Origin: Cyclospora cayetanensis | Lineage: Eukaryota; Apicomplexa; Conoidasida; Eucoccidiorida; Eimeriidae | Length of the DNA: 64,000 nt | Direction: 5' to 3' | NCBI RefSeq assembly: GCF_002999335.1 | Contig: NW_020312759.1 | Coordinates: forward strand, 99,784 to 163,783 | In this document: positions 47,286 to 58,600 of the stretch, piece after piece | Position numbering within the stretch: position 1 is the stretch's first letter | How the letters are laid out: every line of letters begins with the position of its first letter | Translations under genes and position numbers: made by a program | The notes under the pieces: generated by a model | What the model was told of the DNA's origin: nothing | The model's input: only the letters and a program-made list of their open reading frames with translations | The model's database searches: none

Positions 47286-48699
47286 AAAAGAATCCTTTGG
47301 GGTTTTAGCGCATGTGGAGGTCGTGGTGATAGGGGGAGAGGGGGTCGTGGTAGGGGGTAGGAAGGTGAAGAGAAGCACGCAGGAGGTCCCTTCGTTTTTT
47401 CCACTGTAGTTTCTGCTGCCCCCTCTCTCAGCGTCCCTCGGGGAGTTGGGGGAGTCGCAGGAAATAGTCCAATTTAAGGCGCTTCCTGCAGAGGGTCGGT
47501 TGCTCGGTCTTTCAGGTGGAGCCTTGCACTTTGTTTAGGGAGGGAGACACTCGAGGTAAAAAGCTGCACATCATAGGGGTAGGGAAGGGTCTCTTCAGGG
47601 CAAAGCCCAAAGAAGCAGATCTCTAAGACCTCGACGAGGCATTTCTCGACCATCTCCCCCTGAGGGCGATGGCTATAGTCTGGAGAGACGCTTTCGCCTT
47701 CCCCCGCCATCTCCGCCGTAAGCATTAGTTGTTTGAAAGCTCCTTCCTCAAGGGTCCACGCAAGGACAGCCCTCCTGCGGTGGCGCACCAGCATGCGATC
47801 GCTTCATTGGTCCCTGCAAGGGGGTTCGTCCTTTCGGGATGCGCTGGCTTGTTGTAGTGGGAGGCGCTAGCTTCGCGCGAGGACGTCTGCTTAGGAATTG
47901 GGCAAGGCCTCCTCACCCAGCCGAAAGTGTGCTTCAATTTAGATAAAGAACCTTTAGTTCTGTTTCTGCTGTTCTGCACTCCAGTAGTACACCTTGTTGC
48001 TGAGAAGACGGCTCTCTTGTCAGTCTACTAGTCGAGTGTCTACCTACCTCCCGTGTCTCTCACTCAAGGCTAACGAAATCAATAGGCTAACACACCACAG
48101 CCCCGTGTGTATGTAGGGCGTGCGGCTGTCAGCGGTTGCATGCTACATCGGCGTGCCGCTGGCTAGAAGCTGTACTCTCGCTAACTGAACACGTCCAGGA
48201 GGTGGCTTTTGCTGGCAGAGCATTCTCCGTGACACCGTACATGCACCATAAACCTTAAAAATCGTACGGCGGGGGGGAAGAGGAAAGAGGAGATGTGGTC
48301 CACTACTGCATGGGAGCAGGTAGTGTGTATGTGTGGATACATGTCTGTATATATATGGGTATATATTTGTGTGTAGGTGGTATACATGTGTGGGTGCTTG
48401 CGTTGGTGTGAAGTGGGACGCTTTTAGAGCTAAAGGGCTGCTCCCTTGTGAGCAGAGAACGGTACAATCGAGTGGAGGGGCTGTGTGGTGCGTGGAATAA
48501 ACAAGTGTATACACTGCTTCCCCGATTGCCTTTACTCTTCTTCTCCCGCTCATTCTGTGTACCTCTGTACAAGTGCATGGATGCAAGGCAGGCGGCAGGC
48601 AGTCTGTGTGCTGCGCTCCGTCCCTGAACGCCTCTCTACATCGCCCGCCGTCTGGCTGGAGAGGGGGGGGACCTCCCTACTGCGGTCTTTGTCGTTGCT
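47286..48699. other. Convergent intergenic region between SURF6 and the PhIL1-like gene
   Basis: Holds the 3' flanks of both genes, one weak minus-strand coding candidate (47474-47794, listed separately) and a TG/TATA-rich stretch near 48325-48400. Confidence 0.5.
47474..47794 (-). CDS. Possible small hypothetical protein
   Basis: A minus-strand frame of 106 codons ending in TAA. An internal ATG at about 47711 would start a 79-residue product beginning with an acidic stretch, followed by a helix (V-E-K-C-L-V-E-V-L-E-I) and a strand-like region (Y-P-Y-D-V-Q-L-F). It reads more like protein than its surroundings and fits between two converging genes. However, there is no family match and no upstream exon could be connected. 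It may be chance. Confidence 0.3.
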   Translation of the reverse strand: MLVRHRRRAVLAWTLEEGAFKQLMLTAEMAGEGESVSPDYSHRPQGEMVEKCLVEVLEICFFGLCPEETLPYPYDVQLFTSSVSLPKQSARLHLKDRATDPLQEAP

Positions 48700-50571
48700 T
48701 CAGACTCTGGGAACGCCGTACGGGTAGGCCGCGTAGGGATACGCTTGCCTGTACATGTGGGTAGCGTCAGGTGCCGTGGGGTTGAACTCGGCGTTCACGT
48801 ACGGCAAGCGATCCATCTTGTAAGCCTCGCTATCCTGCCCTGCACACAGCAGCCACCCAGCACAGAGCGTGAACTTCAAGGAGCTGCAGCAATGAATCTT
48901 CGCCAGTGAATCTCCTAGTCGGCTAGGAGATTTACTGGGAAGACTGGAAGGAGGGATGGAGCGTCATGCAGCAGCGCTCCAAACAGAGGACAGATGGGGT
49001 GGTGGTGCTGTAATGCCCGCCAGACGTGGGCCCCCCAGTCGCGAACACCACCCCCCCGTCTGTCTGCTGCTCTCCCGCAGCACCAAAAGAGCGCTACATG
49101 CAAGGGGCAGCGGTAGAGTGGCAAGTGGCCTTAGGGAGAGGGTTGCTTCTCTGCTTTGGAAGAAGGCTGTATGTTTATAGCGCAAGAGCAAATTGAGATC
49201 TCTCAGGCGGAGGGCCTAGCGTGGATGTGGGATGCGCTGCCAGGGCTGTGCTGTGGGTGGAGTGTTTCACGAGCAAGGGGGATCGTTAAGGCCTTAAGAT
49301 CTCAAGGCCTGTCTCACAGTTGTAGCCGTAGCGCTGAGGCTTGAAGTTGGGGTTTGGAGTCCACTGGGGAACCCATGTAGGGGGGAATATCGTAATCTCC
49401 GGACCTAATAGTGCGTCTCTTGGCTGCTTCTCTCCGTGGCGAAGAACGTATTGGCACAGATGAGGGGCATATCCGGGCAGAGACACGTGGAAGGGTCTGG
49501 GCAGCGCTGCACGCACATCCCGACATACAAGAGCGCGGCAGAACAAACAATGCACAGCGGCGGGAAGGATTCACAACATGATAGACAGGCGGTCGCCCGT
49601 GGAAACAGAAAAGCCCTTGAAAGAGAGGCCTCATCTTTGGAGGAACTAGATGAGAGGGGAGAAAAGTATTGTGCACACGAGGGGAGACGAGCATACACAC
49701 ATATATATATTTATGCAGAAAGTAAGCGAGTGACTGAACAGGCAAGAGAGAGAGAGCGAGAGAGAGCGAGAGAGAGCGAGAGCGAGCGAGAGAGAGCGAG
49801 AGAGAGCGAGAGCGAGAGAGAGCGAGAGAGAGCGAGAGCGAGAGGGAGACAGACAAACAGACAGGGAGACAAACAAATGGACAAAAGCGAGGCAGACAAA
49901 TAGACATACACACACCTATGTACACAATCACATATGTATATATATATAAACGGACAGATACCCCCTCCTCCCCTTCCGCCCCCCGCTGTGCTGTGGAGGA
50001 ACGAAGTCTCCACTTTCCCATCCTAAGCCCTAAGGGTACACATGTATGCAGCATTACGCCTATATATTTGTGTGCGCACAAGTTACACATGCATACACCA
50101 TGTACAGCGGCCCTGTTTGTATGGAGGAGGCAGTGGTGTGCACGTAGAAGGGGAGTACAGCACACGTGGCCTTTCTGTCGATGACATACACTCTGAATCC
50201 TTGTCATAGGGCTGTATGGAGGGGTCTGTGAGGTCCTCGACACCCCAAATCCGGATGTCCTCCTGACTTAAGAAGAAGTTTGAAGGCAAGAGGCCGCCTA
50301 TGCTGCTGTGCTGCCGATATTCCATGAACTCTTTGGTCGTCATGCTGCTCTTCTTGCTGGGTGGATCCACAGAGAATGACACCTGCGACTTCACGCTGTG
50401 GCTTTTTTGCAGTCCGCCAGATCCCTTGGAGAGGGCACCTCGGGGAGTTGGAGCAGGGCTGGTAGTGGCACCCTTTGGGGTTGAGGCCCCTCTGGGGGCC
50501 TCTGAGGGGGCCCCCTGGGCGTCAGTCGCCTCTGCCTTGGGTTGAGGGGGTGTTTTTTCTGCGTCTGCCAT
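48700..50571 (-). CDS. Conserved apicomplexan cytoskeletal protein, PhIL1-like candidate
   Basis: Three exons, 50571-50190, 49506-49318 and 48839-48700, join in phase to 236 residues. Donors are GTATGT and GTGAGA; both acceptors end in GCAG. The N-terminal half is Ala/Pro/Thr-rich, then M-T-T-K-E-F-M-E-Y-R and E-D-I-R-I-W-G-V-E-D-L. Exons 2-3 form a compact region rich in Pro, Tyr and Trp: R-P-F-H-V-S-L-P-G-Y-A-P-H-L, I-T-I-F-P-P-T-W-V-P-Q-W-T-P-N-P, M-D-R-L-P-Y, and a C-terminus with repeated A-Y-P-Y. No membrane segment or catalytic motif is seen. Size and layout suggest PhIL1, a pellicle protein of the apical inner membrane complex. That name rests on my recollection of the family and needs a search. 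The exon structure is better supported than the name. It is head to head with the TLC-domain gene. Confidence 0.6.
49741..49875. repeat. GAGAGAGCGA-type simple repeat in PhIL1-like intron 1
   Basis: A purine-rich run of GAGAGA/GAGCGA units on the plus strand passes into GACAAACA units. It lies in the intron 49507-50189, so on the transcribed strand it is CT-rich. Confidence 0.9.
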
Positions 50572-51860
50572 CTTGGAGAAGCCTGAGGACAGCAGAGGCG
50601 AGAAAAGGGTGGCGTAGAGGGGGGTGTGTGTGCGAAGGAAGAGGGCGAAAGCGGAGGAAAAGCGCTCGAAGGTAGCTAGAAGGTCGAAATGAATGCATGG
50701 AAATACATTTAGAAGCGAGAAGGGCGGGGCGTCAGCCGAAATGGCCTATACTCTCTAGCTCTCGAGCGACTGTCGGCAGCAGCGAGGCCTACTCGACGGG
50801 CTGGGGAGCACGGGGAAAGCGTCCGGGGATTTTTTCTGCGGCTTACTGCCTTAATTCGAGTCTAACACTGTTGTTAGAGGGGCAGAAAAAGCGATAGAAG
50901 CAGAGAGATTGGGGAAAGGCACTAGCAAGAGCTAGCTCGCTGCTCCGCGTCGGCGGTGTGGAAAGCTGATATATACCAAAGCCGCAGGAAGTGCGGCGCT
51001 AACTGGACTAGGGCTTGAAGAAAAGCTAGGATTTACGAGATACTGTGAAGAAAAGGCTCAGGAAGGGAAGTTGGTACTTTGGCATCGAGTGATATTAAGA
51101 CGCTAGAGGATCACCGAAACGCCATGGCTCTGCCAACTAGCGACGCCTTTGATCCGCGCTCGACTGCCGCCTGCTGAAGGGCACCGTATCAAAGTTACAA
51201 ACCTCGAAGCTTAAACCCCAAACCTTATGTACCAAGTTCTAGCAACCCATTTTGGTTTTGTTTTTAGCTACTGATAAGTATTCGGTGGTAGATACAGCCC
51301 GTAACTAAAAGCGGACTCGGATGTAGAGTAGGAGGGCCCCTATGACGCCCGCGCTGCTGACTGGCTGCACTGCGCCGAAAATGCTGCCTCGGTGCCCGTA
51401 TTCTAGGGAATTCTATAGATTTTCCGGCTGTATACACACTTCAGAGAGTATGATTCAATGCTTTTCAGCAGACGCGCCAAAGGATAGTAATTCCCCACAC
51501 ATACAGACTACTTGGCAGCCCCCGCACCAGTCATCCACGATCATTCCCCGAGCAGACACCCTGGCGTTTCGCAGTGCCTTCTCTGTCTTGCCACATGAAG
51601 TCCTTAGCCATGAACTTCCGAATTAAAAGCGCTAAATCCTAGACCTACACGTATGGGCCACTCACCCTGAATCCCGTGGGGTGGCATCCCAAGAGTCTGT
51701 ACTTTTAGTTCACCCCCCAAGTCGTTGTGTGGCTTCTCTGATCGCCTAAGATACCTTCCTGGGGCTTTCTTGCACGTGCGCTACATTTAATTCCCTAGAA
51801 CGCGACTAGGAACCCCTTACTTCCGGTGTGCAGCGGCGGAGTTGAGTGGAGGAAGCCGAG
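50572..51860. promoter_or_regulatory. Shared upstream region of the PhIL1-like and TLC genes
   Basis: About 1.3 kb separates two divergent start codons. A 94-codon frame at 51342-51626 shows no domain. Promoters are expected here by position only. Confidence 0.4.
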
Positions 51861-53439
51861 ATGGCGGCGACCTTGAGTGAAGGCGTCGAGGGGCTGTTGT
51901 ATTCTTCATCCGATTTTTCTTTGGTTTGGCTGGCTCTCAGTGCAGTGGCGTGGGTGTATGTCCACCAGAGGCTCTCCCTGTCCGTCCCCTTTTACTTCCT
52001 CCCAGCGGCGGCTTGGAAGGAGCACAGCCGAAAGGTGCGTCTCTATCGACAAGGTCCTCATGAAAAAGCCAAGACGGAGGCTTTGCCAGGAGCCAAGTCT
52101 GCTGGCGTCTCGACTCACGCCGAGGGGGCTCTTGTGGGGACCTCAAGCGCGGAAGACTCCCCCCAAGAGCTCAGGAAGTACTATGTAACAGCCCGCGCCA
52201 ACGCAACAGCCTTCGTGCATGCGACACTCATATGCCCCATGGCATTGGCAGTGCTGTGGGTGACTTTTAACAAGGCTTGGGAAGAACTTGGGGGCCCTCC
52301 CCTTCCGGACAAGGGGCCCTTGGGAGTACTCAAGTGGGCCCTTTGGGACTGGGGAGAGACATACGCCTTCTATAACTTTCACAGCTTTTTGCTGGATATT
52401 ATTGGTAGGCGTCGAATCCTAAGAACACACACCCTCAACTGTGTATTTCCCCCCTTCCCCGCCCCTCTCTTCCCTGAAAGGCTCACGGAGCCAGCTGCTT
52501 CGCCACTCCGCGAAAAATCCCTGCAGCGGCGCAAAGAGGTTGTGGCAACCCCACCCCCTCCTCGCCTTCCTCTGTGGTTTATGCTGCAGCCTACGTAATG
52601 GCGGGATACTTCATGTGGGACCTGTGGGAATGTCTAAAAAACAGAGACGTCCACTCGCGCGCCTTCGTGCTGCATGGCATTCTTTCTTTGTACGCGATGG
52701 TCTCCTACCTCTTGGCTCCGAAGGGCAGGATGACGGGTAAGCAAGCCTCTGCGCTCTGAACAGCCCGCACGCGCTTGCCTTCCCGCCAGAATCTTGTGCC
52801 TGGCAAAGACTGCCGCAAGCTTTGGTCTGCCATTTTGTGCGGCTGGAGCGTTTTCGTTCGACTGCCCGTCATTTTGCTCGCCTTAAGTCGGACTCTACGC
52901 GGAGTCGGCTGAGGCGCACGCACGAGAAGTCGCTGCGGAGGGGCCTCGCCTGCGGCGTGGCTGCATCAGTGTGCATGCAGTAGATGTGTGTGTGTAAAGG
53001 TGGAAAGGTAGGCTTGTGCGGAGGGGGTGTAGCTGCGCCTAAACGTGATGCGGATGCGTGTGACTCCCCAGGTATATCAGCCTTCATGTGCTTGAGTGAG
53101 ATCTCTACGCCAGTGCTCCACTTGCGGTGGTTTCTGATCCAAGGGAAGCAGACAGACACACCCCTTTTCGCGCTTGCAAACGCTGGAGCCGCCTGTCTCT
53201 TCATATCGTACAGGCTTTTTACTGTGCCGTTTATTGCCCTCTCCCATCTCGCCACGGAGTGGCTTCGCGGGTGTACCTTCACAGCGGAAGCGCCTCGATT
53301 CAGACGCGTCTCTTTTGCCACTTCCTGCTGCCTCTGGGTAATCTTGAATTCGTACTGGGCCCTTCTGTTTCTGCGGTCACACCTCCGACACCGAAAGATT
53401 GCGCCCAAGCCTCACGCAAAGGCACAAAAGAGCAACTAA
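51861..53439 (+). CDS. TLC-domain (TRAM/LAG1/CLN8) multi-pass membrane protein
   Basis: Three exons, 51861-52404, 52590-52736 and 53072-53439, join in phase to 352 residues. The ATG at 51861 follows a GCCGAG context; upstream in-frame codons lack another ATG. About seven hydrophobic segments are visible: residues near 17-36, 118-140, 182-198, 212-230, 238-255, 266-295 and 315-340. Diagnostic TLC features are a W-D-x-W helix, L-H-G-I-L-S at the position of the family's His-containing motif, and E-I-S-T-P-x-L-x-L-R-W-F-L, which closely resembles TLCD4/TMEM56-type members. TLC proteins are ER or plasma-membrane proteins linked to lipid synthesis, transport or sensing. The catalytic double histidine of ceramide synthases is not present (a single His), so ceramide synthase activity is unlikely. 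The long loop after segment 1 is Ala/Ser/Glu-rich and probably cytosolic. Confidence 0.82.
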
Positions 53440-54851
53440 ATCTACAGGAGGAGGCCTCTTCTTTGCGTGCCCGCGTACATGGCCTGACACCCTTCAAGCT
53501 TTCGCGCGCCTTCGTGTCTTGCCCTTCCCTTCTTCCGAAAAAGGGTTTTGGCTGTCTGCCTGTAGCGTCTCACAGGACTCCCCACGCAACCCACTCAAAA
53601 AATTTGATTACCTCGAGGGTTTACGACAATCTGGGATGGCTTTATGCCCATCCACACCAGCCAACAGCCCCTCGAAGCACGGAGGATGCAGCGCCCGTGT
53701 GTGGCGGTGTGAAGAAAAAGCACCCACAAGAGCCGCTTTGCTCTAAACTTTGCACTGATGTTTGTAGCCAGTCCTCATGTATATAGGCATCCCGTGGCGA
53801 CACTTCCTTGGGTTCAGCGGCTTGCAAACTGCTGCACTTGGGAAGTTGCAGCGATAAAATATGCACGGGCCTGAGGGGCTGGGTTGTTTGTTTTTGGAAG
53901 CTGGCAGGCAGACGCTCGCTCCTGGTGCCTCAGGCAATTCCTAGTAGTACAGATGCCACCGTAGAGATGCGCCGAGGAACGCGGTTCGTGTGAAGAGATT
54001 AATGCCGTTTTGTGCGAAGGGTTTAAAGGTGTTCAGCAGAGGCCCTCCTCTCATGTGGCGCACCCTTTGAACCCTTCTTTAAGGAATCTTAAAGGCCAAA
54101 TTCTCATTCAAAACGCAATAGTAGGCTATTGAATAGTGCCAGCCACAGCGAACTCCCTGTAGCTGCCGTCCTTACCCCTCAGGAAATGAGGATTATACAG
54201 TGAGAGCGCACAAGAGCTGTCCTGCCCTCTCTACGTGCCCCGGGCATACATTCACATCCAGATGCACATAGCGGCAGCTAAATGCGCAAGGGCACACAAG
54301 ATCCAGCCTTGACTGTCTAAGCAGGTGCAGCATGACAGCAGCTGGATACGCTGTGGCTGCAGTTTCCTTCTACAGCTGCCTCCTTCCCCAGCCTGCCGTC
54401 TCTGGCCGTTGCGTTTACCATGCAACAACTGAAATATCTGACCAGCTACACCCAAAGGTAGATCCTTTACTGCTTTTCCAACTCAGGAAAGCCAGCGCAG
54501 GAGGGAGTGCCGAAGTGTGGCTATGGCCCGCTGCATTTAGGCGTGAAGTGCAGCAGCCTCCGACGAAGTTAACTTCTTTGTTCGCTGCAGCAACAGCTAG
54601 CGCACAGGCGCCTGAAGGAAGGAGTTTCTATACTACGTGATCAGCAGCAGCAGCCAAGCGAAGGGACTATGGTAGTGCCAAGCGAAGCCCACAGAGGACA
54701 GCTCGCACTGCTCCCCAGTAAAGGTACAGAAATATAAAGAGAGGCAGGAGGAAGCATACATGGTTGAAGCTTAAAGCGAAGTGGAAAGACATTTTAATTC
54801 TAAAAGGAAACCATTGGAAGGAAGGATGGGCTCCTAGCCCACGCAGCGAGC
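53440..54851. other. Intergenic region
   Basis: About 1.4 kb between the convergent TLC gene and the 111-residue minus-strand gene. Besides one weak coding candidate (54332-54640) I see nothing in it. Confidence 0.45.
54332..54640 (+). CDS. Possible small secreted protein, very uncertain
   Basis: A 102-codon frame with an ATG start. The first 25 residues are Ala/Val/Leu-rich and signal-peptide-like, ending A-V-S-G. The remainder has no recognised domain and only one clear Cys. Without a family match or splicing evidence it may be a chance frame; it is reported because of the N-terminal hydrophobic segment. Confidence 0.22.
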   Translation: MTAAGYAVAAVSFYSCLLPQPAVSGRCVYHATTEISDQLHPKVDPLLLFQLRKASAGGSAEVWLWPAAFRREVQQPPTKLTSLFAAATASAQAPEGRSFYTT

Positions 54852-55239
54852 TCAGGATCTGCCAGCAAAGACAATGCGAGGCACGTTGGTCGGTGAGGGG
54901 TTAATACCGCCACCGACCACTGAGTCTCGGCGAGAAATGCCATTGTATTTCAGTATATAATGGCCGGTGCAGTTCTCTGTTTCCGCAAAGAATCTGTAAC
55001 GGTTGTTTCCGTTGGTATTAGGCACCCCTGGCTGATCATAGGGCCCCACCGGGGGGACCTCGCCTCTTTGCACCTGCCCCGCGCTTCCTCTCTCCCCCGT
55101 TCACCCCTTCTGTGAGAATGCCTACGTTCAGTTTGAGATCCATAGGAAGGGGAATATGCCGAGAGGGACACACGAAGAGGCTTTGTCCTAAAACGCTGTA
55201 GCTACACCGATGCGTATACCCCTGACTTGAAAGACTCAT
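54852..55239 (-). CDS. Small conserved-looking protein, unknown function
   Basis: Two exons, 55239-55126 and 55073-54852, join exactly in phase across a 52-base intron (GTAGGC donor, GGGGCAG acceptor) to give 111 residues from an ATG to a TGA. The N-terminus is Ser/Tyr/Cys-rich. The C-terminal exon contains R-Y-R-F-F-A-E-T-E, H-Y-I-L-K-Y-N-G and a Gly/Asn/Pro-rich loop before V-P-R-I-V-F. No signal peptide or membrane segment is evident. The dense Tyr/Arg/Asn/Pro pattern resembles small structural proteins of microtubules or pellicle, which is only an impression. It is head to head with the TPR-like gene, with start codons 435 bases apart. Confidence 0.6.
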
Positions 55240-55344
55240 TGCTCTCCTGCGGTGTATGTATGAGCCACAGCTGTCTGGTCACCAGTTAGACTGCCTCAGA
55301 CGCCTTCGAAACAGCTTCCGCGACAGCAACTTCTGCGACAAAGA

Positions 55345-55505
55345 CAACACCAAACAACACCAAACTACAACACCAAACAACACCAAACTACAACAACAGC
55401 AACACCAAACAACACCAAACAACAACAACACCAAACAACAACACCAAACAACAACACCAAACAACAACATTCAACAACACCAAACAACAGCAACAACAAC
55501 ACTAA
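55345..55505. repeat. ACAACACCAAAC tandem repeat
   Basis: About 160 bases of ACAACACCAA/ACAACAACA units with almost no G on the plus strand, in the spacer between the two divergent genes. Frames across it (poly-Thr/Asn/Gln) are repeat artefacts. Confidence 0.93.
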
Positions 55506-55674
55506 CCACACCACTACCAACATCGGGAGTGCGTCCCTGTAATCTAAGGGGCACTACGTTCTACACCAGCCAGTCTCTTGCTGCAGCTAGTGCAGTGTGC
55601 TGACGCGTGGAGTTGTCGCACCAAGCACAGAAGCGGCTGTACAGGCCGAGGTCCCCTTAGGGGGCTTTGCCAAG

Positions 55675-58600
55675 ATGGTGGATGCCTCCAGTATCCTCGA
55701 TAAAAGGCCTTGCTCCACTTCGCTTGCATCCGCGCATGCAGCAGATGCAGCAGCCAACGCACCTGATGAAGCGCAAGCAAGTGCCAGCAGGCCTCTGCAG
55801 TTGTACGAGCATCTGAGGCAGGGTTGCTTGAAGGCGAGAGCTTATCAAGATCAAAAAAGTAGGTTGCTTGGGGGTGGCGCCTGGGGGTTCTTTTGCTGAG
55901 ATAAGAAGAGGTTGGTTGCAGGCATTGATGTTGTTGTTGCTGCGCATAGCCTCGTTTGTGTTGGCTCCTGTGCGAGATTCATTACGCTGCGCAGCAAAGC
56001 CGTTGAGACCCCTTTGGTGGTGTGCTGCTCCTGTTGCTGCCGACTTCTTGCAGCGATGCTGCTGCATGCAGAGCTTCTCGTCGCGCTCGCACATCCTGAA
56101 GGGGCCCTAGACGCCTGTGGCATGCATGCATCGACGGCGGCTGCTGCTGCAGCGCAGCAGCTGCTGCGAGAATACCCTGTCCAGACAGTCTGCTGCTGCG
56201 GCAGCGAACTCGCGAGAATACCGGCGGCTGCAACGGAGCAGCAGCAGCAGCAGCAGCACGGGGAAGGCAAGAAATCGAACCCCCTCAGAAGTAGGGATGG
56301 CAGCGATTCACACACAGGCCCTACCAGCGCTACAGGCAGTTGTGGGTGTCTGCACTTTGACAGCCTGAGGCTTTTTGGAGAGGCATTGCTGCGCAACAAT
56401 TTGCAAGAACGTCTATTGCAGCAGCTGCTGGTGACATTCCGACAATGGACGTTCCAAGATCCGCATCTGCTGCTCCTAGCTGCCACGTGCCACGTAAGCT
56501 GACCCTGTACAGAAATAAGCCTCTATCTTGTCGATCGTGGTTATACTTTTGTTGTTGTTGCTGTTGTTGTTGCTTTTGTTGGTGCTAATACTGCTGCTCT
56601 GTTGCTGCTGCTGCTTCTGTTGCTGCTGTTGTTGACGCTGTTGCTTCTGTTGCTTCTGCTTCTGACACTGCTTCTGTTGCTGCTATTGCTGATGTTGTTG
56701 CTTTTGTTGCTGCTTCAGTTCCTTTTGTTGCTTCTGCTTCTAATGCTGCTTCTGTTGCTGCTTCTGTTGCTGCTTCAGTTCCTTTTGTTGCTTCTGCTTC
56801 TAATGCTGCTTCTGTTGCTGCTTCTGTTGCTGCTTCAGTTCCTTTTGCTGCTTTCGCTCCTGCTGCTTCTGCTTCTGTTGCTGCTTCAGTTCCTTTTGTT
56901 GCTTCTGTTGCTGCTTCAGTTCCTTTTGTTGCTTCTGCTTCTGCTGCTTTCGCTCCTGCTGCTTCTCCTGTTGCAGCTCTTCCTGAAAGTACCTGTGTCT
57001 CTGTCGTTTTTTATCGGTGCCCTTTGGCACGTGCGGTAAAAGCATCTCTCCCTGGAGGCGGGTGTTGCTGCAGATGGAAGAGGGAAACAAGACAGGCGTA
57101 GCAGCATGTCGATCCTTGTTAGAGAGAACTCGTGCCCTTTGGGAAGCGTCGCCTCTTGCCCACCTCATGCAGGTACAGTGTGCTGCTGTGTTAGCGCCTG
57201 GCCTTGTCTGCCTTGCTCCTGCTGCTGCTCTGCACTGCCCTTCTGCTTCGCTTTGCCTCCGCTGATGCGCGCCGCCTAAGCCGCCGTGCATGCTGTGGTG
57301 TGAGTATTTGCAGGCTAAGCTTGGAGAGGCTTTAGATTTGCTAGGCTGTGTTGAGGATGCTCTTCGGGAGCTTCAGGGTGCCTTTCTGAAGAATCCTTTG
57401 AGGCCTAAGGCAAGCGCTTACTCACTTCAGTGCCACCGCAGAGGTGTCAGTACACCGGAAACGCTGTGCGCTTCGCGCTCGTGCCCTGTCAAGCCGAAGA
57501 GGCGTCAGGCGATGGCATCTAGCTGCTGCAGCACTCAACGCTTCCTGCTTTGATTGTTTTCTTGGGAGACTGCAGTCCAGCCTTTCGCAGATCCCGAGGA
57601 GTTGACATGTGCTGCAGCTTTTGTTCCTCCTCTTCGGCTCCGGCGTGCTGACCACTCAGCAAGAGGCTGCTCTCCTTGCTGCTGCCGACTACCGCCACTG
57701 CAGCTGGGCACTGTCCGTATACCACCACACTGCAGCAGCAGCACTGTTCATATATATGTATACATATATATATATATATATATATATGTATACAGACACC
57801 CAGCAGCAGAAGCACTGTTCATATATATGTATACATATATATATATGTATACAGACACACAGCAGCAGAAGCACTGTTCATATATATGTATACATACATT
57901 TATATACAGACACACAGCAGCAGAAGCACTGTTCATATATGTATATCTATACATATATACAGACACACAGCAGCAGAAGCACTGTTCATATATATGTATA
58001 CATATATATATATATACAGACACACAGCAGCAGAAGCACTGCCCATACGGACTGACACACAGACACACACCCAGAGATACACACACAGAGACACACAGAC
58101 AGAGATGCACACATACAGACACACACCCAGAGATACACACACAGAGACACACAGACAGAGATACACACAGACACAGACACACACAGAGATGCACACACAG
58201 AGACACACATACAGACACACACGCACACACACACTCACAGCTCACAGCAAAAGCAAGCAAAGTTGGCTGCATGACTGCTGCGTGATGCGTATAGACACCT
58301 CGCGATTGCCTTGTCTTCTGCTGCGGCACAAATGGTTCGTTGGCAATGCACAGCAGAGCAGCACAAGCGGCAATATCAGCGGCGAGCGCGCAAGACGGCG
58401 GCAGCGGGAGGTGCAGCCTTCACTGCTTTTTGATTCTTTTTGTGGACAGCAACGAGGAGGCTCTGAGCTGCCGTTGGTTTGTGCCTGCTGCGCTGTGTCT
58501 TTTTTTGCTTTCCCGTCTGCTTGTAGGCTCCGATGGAATTTCTTGAATGCGTTCGGCAGCAGCGGCAGCAGCAAGCGCTTTCTCAGCATCGCGAGCACGA

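Noticed and set aside
52790..52970. Possible additional TLC exon
   Set aside because: Including it breaks the spacing between the His-containing helix and the E-I-S-T-P helix that are adjacent in the family.
56602..57039. Poly-Leu frame of 145 codons
   Set aside because: Produced by CTG/CTT/TTG triplets of an intronic array; no flanking coding context.
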